NCBI GenBank assembly: GCA_050250915.1
Contig: JBFWNT010000017.1
Span: 7,757-71,756, forward strand
DNA from: Miltoncostaea sp050250915
GTDB taxonomy: Bacteria > Actinomycetota > Thermoleophilia > Miltoncostaeales > Miltoncostaeaceae
Direction: 5' to 3'
DNA length: 64,000 bases
Shown here one piece after another: positions 61,233 through 64,000 of this stretch (positions within the stretch are counted from its first letter, which is position 1; the number at the start of each line of letters is the position of its first letter). The translations under genes and the position numbers were made by a program. The notes below the pieces were generated by a model. The model did not search any database and was not told the origin of the DNA. It worked only from the letters and a program-made list of their open reading frames with translations.

Positions 61233-62491
61233 CGGACCGCTCCGTCCGGTCCCCGCACGCAGAAGTCGCTGACGGCCAGGGGCGCCGCCGTGTACCCGCG
61301 GGCCCGGTACGGCCAGACCCGCCACACGTAGCAGCGGCCGGCGGGCAGGGCCTGGCGCGGCGGGAGCGCCCACCGCGCGCCGGTGGCGTACGCGGACCGG
61401 ACCTTCCGCAGCCGGGTCCCGGTGATCTCGAAGACCTGGACGTTGTAGAGGGAGGCGCCGCGGGGGCCGCCGGTCCAGCGCAGCACGGGCCGGCGGGTCC
61501 GGACGACGGCCCCCGCGGCGGGGCGGAGCAGGCCGGCGCGCTGGCGCCACCCCGCCCCGCCCGCGGTGGACGTCGCGGCCGCGGCGCTCCCGGCCCGGAA
61601 GGGCAGCCGGGCCCAGGGGCCGGCGTTGCCGGCGGCGTCCGTCTGGCGCACCTCGAAGACGTAGGGCCCGGGCCGGAGCGCCCCCGCGTCGGCCCGGGAC
61701 CCGGCGGTGTCGGAGGGTCCGGCCACCACGCGGCCGCCCGTCACGACCCGCCACGTGGCGATCGCCCCCGGCTCCATCCCCGTCCAGGCGAACGCCGAGC
61801 GCCCGGCGAGCGCCGGGGCGGGCGCGCCGGGGGCGGTGGCGTCGACCACGAAGGCCCGCGCGGCGGCGGGGCCCTCCTGGCCGGCCGCGTTGGTCTGGGT
61901 CACGCGGAACACGTAGGCGCCGTCGCCCAGGCCGTCGACCTCGGTTCGCCCCGACGCGACCTGCGCCTCGCCGGACCGCACGGGCTGCCCGGCGTCGTCG
62001 AGGACGGCCCAGCGCGAGCCCACCCGGTCGCCCGCCCACGCGAACGACAGCGCGCCCGGCGCGGGCGCCGGCAGCTCGGTCAGGGCGGGTGCGCCCGGCA
62101 CCGTGGCCACCATCACCGACGGCCGCTGCTCGGGCGGCGTGCTGGCGGTGCCGCCGTTGGTGTTCACCAGCCGCACGAACCAGCGGTAGGTGCCGTCGTC
62201 GGGCAGGTCGACCGTCGCGCGGGCGCTGGTCGCGGTGGCCGGGGCGTCGGCGACCCGCAGCGCCGCGCCGCCGACCTCGGCGAAGACCTCGTAGTGGTCG
62301 ATCGCCACGCCGCTCGTGCCCGGCGCCCACGCGAACACGGGGCGCAGGGAGGGCGACACCGCGCCGTCGGCCGGCGACTGGGGCACGGGGGGCGCGGCCG
62401 ACGCCGGGGTCGCGGCCAGGACGAGGGCGGCGGCCCACGCGGCGGCGGCCGAGACGGCGGTGGCTGCGGCGGCGGTGTTGCTGCGATGCAT
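61229..62491 (-). CDS. Secreted protein with fibronectin/Ig-like repeats
   Basis: 420 residues. Signal peptide to about residue 33 (TPASAAPP). Repeated beta-sandwich segments of about 90-100 residues follow, with recurring YxxxVR and DAAGN/TNAAGQ turns (landmarks GTYRWFVRLVNTNGG, GAYVFRVTQTNAAGQEGP, GPYVFEVRQTDAAGNAGP). The last 90 residues resemble a further fold with WTGGPRGASLYNVQVFEI and a Cys pair (RCYVWRVW, DFCVRG). Adhesion or enzyme-scaffold roles are typical; none can be assigned. ATG at 62491 is chosen for the signal peptide. Confidence 0.75.
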   Translation of the reverse strand: MHRSNTAAAATAVSAAAAWAAALVLAATPASAAPPVPQSPADGAVSPSLRPVFAWAPGTSGVAIDHYEVFAEVGGAALRVADAPATATSARATVDLPDDGTYRWFVRLVNTNGGTASTPPEQRPSVMVATVPGAPALTELPAPAPGALSFAWAGDRVGSRWAVLDDAGQPVRSGEAQVASGRTEVDGLGDGAYVFRVTQTNAAGQEGPAAARAFVVDATAPGAPAPALAGRSAFAWTGMEPGAIATWRVVTGGRVVAGPSDTAGSRADAGALRPGPYVFEVRQTDAAGNAGPWARLPFRAGSAAAATSTAGGAGWRQRAGLLRPAAGAVVRTRRPVLRWTGGPRGASLYNVQVFEITGTRLRKVRSAYATGARWALPPRQALPAGRCYVWRVWPYRARGYTAAPLAVSDFCVRGPDGAVR

Positions 62492-62662
62492 GTCGGCCTC
62501 GTCTGGTGGGGTGGCAGTGGATGACGCCACCCCACCAGGGGGTCCTCACGCGGTGGTCACGGACCACTCACGGCCCACGGATCGGCGACTCTGGCGGCCC
62601 TCGAACATCTTTTACGGACCGATGTTGGGTAGGGACTGCGTTTGGGGGACTATCCGCCTGCG

Positions 62663-64000
62663 ATGAGCACCGCGACCCCAGCGCGCGGCTCGGGATTCCT
62701 CGACGACGACCGACGTCCCGGGGAGGGGCTCGAGGCCGCGTTCGAATCGCTCTACCGCAGCCACCGCGAGCGCGTGCTGCGCCTCTGCCGCGCGATGGTG
62801 GGGCACCCCCAGGACGCCGAGGAGGCCGCGCAGGCCACCATGCTCAGCGCCTACCGGGCGCTGGAGCGCGGCGACCGCCCCGGCGTGGTCGGCGCGTGGC
62901 TCACCACCATCGCCCGGAACGAGTGCCGCGACCTGATCGGCCGGCGCAGGGTGGAGGTGCCGCTGCCGGACGCGCTCCCCGCCGTCACCCCCGATCCCGC
63001 CGACGTGGTGGAGCGGCGCGAGCGCATGCGCGAGCTGCGGCGCGACCTGGCGGAGCTGCCGAGCGGGCAGCGCACCGCGCTGGTGCTGCGGAGCATGGGG
63101 GGCCTGCGCCACTCCGAGATCGCCGAGGTGGTGGGCGGTTCCGAGCAGGCCGCCCGCACCCTGGTGCACGAGGCGCGCGAGTCGCTGGCGGAGTTCGCCG
63201 AGGGGCGCGCCCTGGGCTGCGCCCAGGTGCGCCCGCGCATCGATTCGGGCGACGGGCGCGCGCTGCGCGCCCGGCGCGTCCGCGCCCACATCCGGGTGTG
63301 CGACGACTGCCGCGAGGCGGCGGGCCGGCGTGGCGGGCGGATCGCCGGGTGGCTGCCGGTGCCGGCGTTCTGGGCGGCGCTGCGCGGCCTGTTCACCGGC
63401 GGGACGGCCGTGCCGGTCGCCGGCGGCGCCGCGCTGGTGTCGATGGTGGCGGCCGGGGCCCTCGTGATCCCCGGCCCGTGGAACCCGTCGTCCGCGCCGG
63501 CCGACGCCCGGCCCGCCGTCGCGGCGCCGGCGGCGTCCACCGCGTCGTCCTCCCCGGCGGCCGCCGCGCCGTCTGCGGGGGGATCCCCCGCCGGCGCGGC
63601 GGGCGCGCCGCGCGACGTCACGCGGCGCCTGCCGGCCCCGGGCGCGGCGCCGGGGTCGGTGGCCGCCGCACCGGAGACGGCGGCGGCGCCCGCGACGTCC
63701 CCCGCCGCGGGTGGGCCGACGGCCGGGTCGGCGCCGTCCGGCCAGGCGCCGGTGGCGCAGGTCCGCGCCCGGACCGGCGGCGCGTCCGGGACCGGTCTGA
63801 GCGCGTCCGCCCCGGGCGTGAGCGCGACCGTCGGAGGCTCCGGGGTGGATGTGAACGTGGCGGGCGTCGGCGTCAGCGCAGGCTCCGGCGGGGCGCAGGT
63901 GACCTCGACGGCCGCCGGCGTCAGCGTCCGGGCGCCGGCGGCCGGCGTCGTGCCGGCGGTCGATGCCACGGTCGACGCGGTGCAGCTGCCGCCGGTGGCC
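62663..64000 (+). CDS. ECF sigma factor fused to a zinc anti-sigma-like domain (3' end outside the window)
   Basis: 446 codons are visible and the frame is still open. Region 2 (about 24-92; AMVGHPQDAEEAAQATML and AWLTTIARNECRDLIGRR) and region 4 (about 126-175; ELPSGQRTALVLRSMGGLRHSEIAEVVGGSEQAARTLVH, quoted as landmarks) are typical ECF. A zinc anti-sigma-like stretch follows with His209, Cys213 and Cys216 (HIRVCDDC), a hydrophobic span at about 250-270, then a long Ala/Pro/Ser tail and a beta-like GSGVDVNVAGVGVSAG region. This reads as sigma factor, its own zinc domain and a membrane anchor in one chain. ATG at 62663; a 171-base leader separates it from the divergent secreted-protein gene. 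Confidence 0.85.
   Translation, partial: MSTATPARGSGFLDDDRRPGEGLEAAFESLYRSHRERVLRLCRAMVGHPQDAEEAAQATMLSAYRALERGDRPGVVGAWLTTIARNECRDLIGRRRVEVPLPDALPAVTPDPADVVERRERMRELRRDLAELPSGQRTALVLRSMGGLRHSEIAEVVGGSEQAARTLVHEARESLAEFAEGRALGCAQVRPRIDSGDGRALRARRVRAHIRVCDDCREAAGRRGGRIAGWLPVPAFWAALRGLFTGGTAVPVAGGAALVSMVAAGALVIPGPWNPSSAPADARPAVAAPAASTASSSPAAAAPSAGGSPAGAAGAPRDVTRRLPAPGAAPGSVAAAPETAAAPATSPAAGGPTAGSAPSGQAPVAQVRARTGGASGTGLSASAPGVSATVGGSGVDVNVAGVGVSAGSGGAQVTSTAAGVSVRAPAAGVVPAVDATVDAVQLPPVA

Overview
The window is very GC-rich, tightly packed bacterial chromosome. Neighbouring genes commonly overlap by 4 bases (ATGA or GTGA), GTG starts are frequent, and convergent genes often run into each other. 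Gene content points to an actinobacterium: an Ada-AlkA fusion, a poly-extracytoplasmic protein set with Tat/Sec signals, a MarR-like wHTH, a DUF427 protein, and a COG2907/DUF1365/Cfa lipid operon. The overall flavour, with many secreted propeller and repeat proteins, fits the Thermoleophilia/Solirubrobacterales side of the phylum, but that placement is inference. No rRNA, phage, insertion sequence or CRISPR array is visible.

Layout. 1-5.3 kb: a minus-strand glycerol/dihydroxyacetone operon (glpF-dhaK-dhaL-glpK-FAD glycerol-3-phosphate dehydrogenase), led by a palindromic operator candidate. 5.4-6.6 kb: the phospholipid genes pgsA-plsY, which use the same glycerol-3-phosphate. 6.7-13.7 kb: a DUF4389 protein and a five-gene peptide/nickel-type ABC importer in the unusual order permease C, binding protein, permease B, two ATPases. 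13.9-19.7 kb: a soluble MCP-like protein, an M23-like exported protein, a Mug-type glycosylase, a methyltransferase divergent from a TetR regulator, a thioesterase and a small membrane-anchored protein. 19.7-19.85 kb: tRNA-Asp and tRNA-Val. 20-23.5 kb: SnoaL-like, HD, YcaQ-type and DHFR-like proteins.

23.6-28.6 kb is a segment of visibly lower GC and different codon use. It carries a complete copper-radical (galactose-oxidase-like) enzyme, a methyltransferase and a Vgb-like propeller. 28.6-39 kb: MFS, LLM oxidoreductase, two unknown proteins, a secreted protein ending in three copies of a roughly 40-residue motif, a Tat-type PQQ-like propeller, an SGNH hydrolase, and a glycoside-hydrolase-like gene broken by an in-frame amber codon. 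39.2-39.5 kb: tRNA-Glu and, just upstream of it, a compact transcription unit with promoter, extended Shine-Dalgarno, 10-codon ORF, nested hairpin and terminator. I regard this unit as the most intriguing element of the window.

39.6-47.8 kb: DUF427, a flavin disulfide reductase, hydrolase and SDR genes. They are followed by a lipid-modification locus: a flavin amine-oxidase-like protein and a DUF1365-cyclopropane synthase fusion, divergent from a delta-9 desaturase across tandem dyads. 47.8-50.2 kb: L,D-transpeptidase and a FapA-like protein. 50.2-54.2 kb: an XamI-type restriction-modification pair overlapping an ABC-2 exporter. 54.2-57.3 kb: zinc peptidase, universal stress protein, MetF, wHTH and a YeaQ-type membrane protein. 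57.3-57.7 kb: a 3'-3' gap filled with short GTTC-N4-GAAC-like dyads. 57.7-59.7 kb: ogt and ada-alkA repair genes. 59.7-64 kb: an anti-sigma-type ATPase, a PAP2 protein, a small zinc-ribbon protein, a fibronectin-like secreted protein, and an ECF sigma factor fused to a zinc anti-sigma-like domain that runs off the end.
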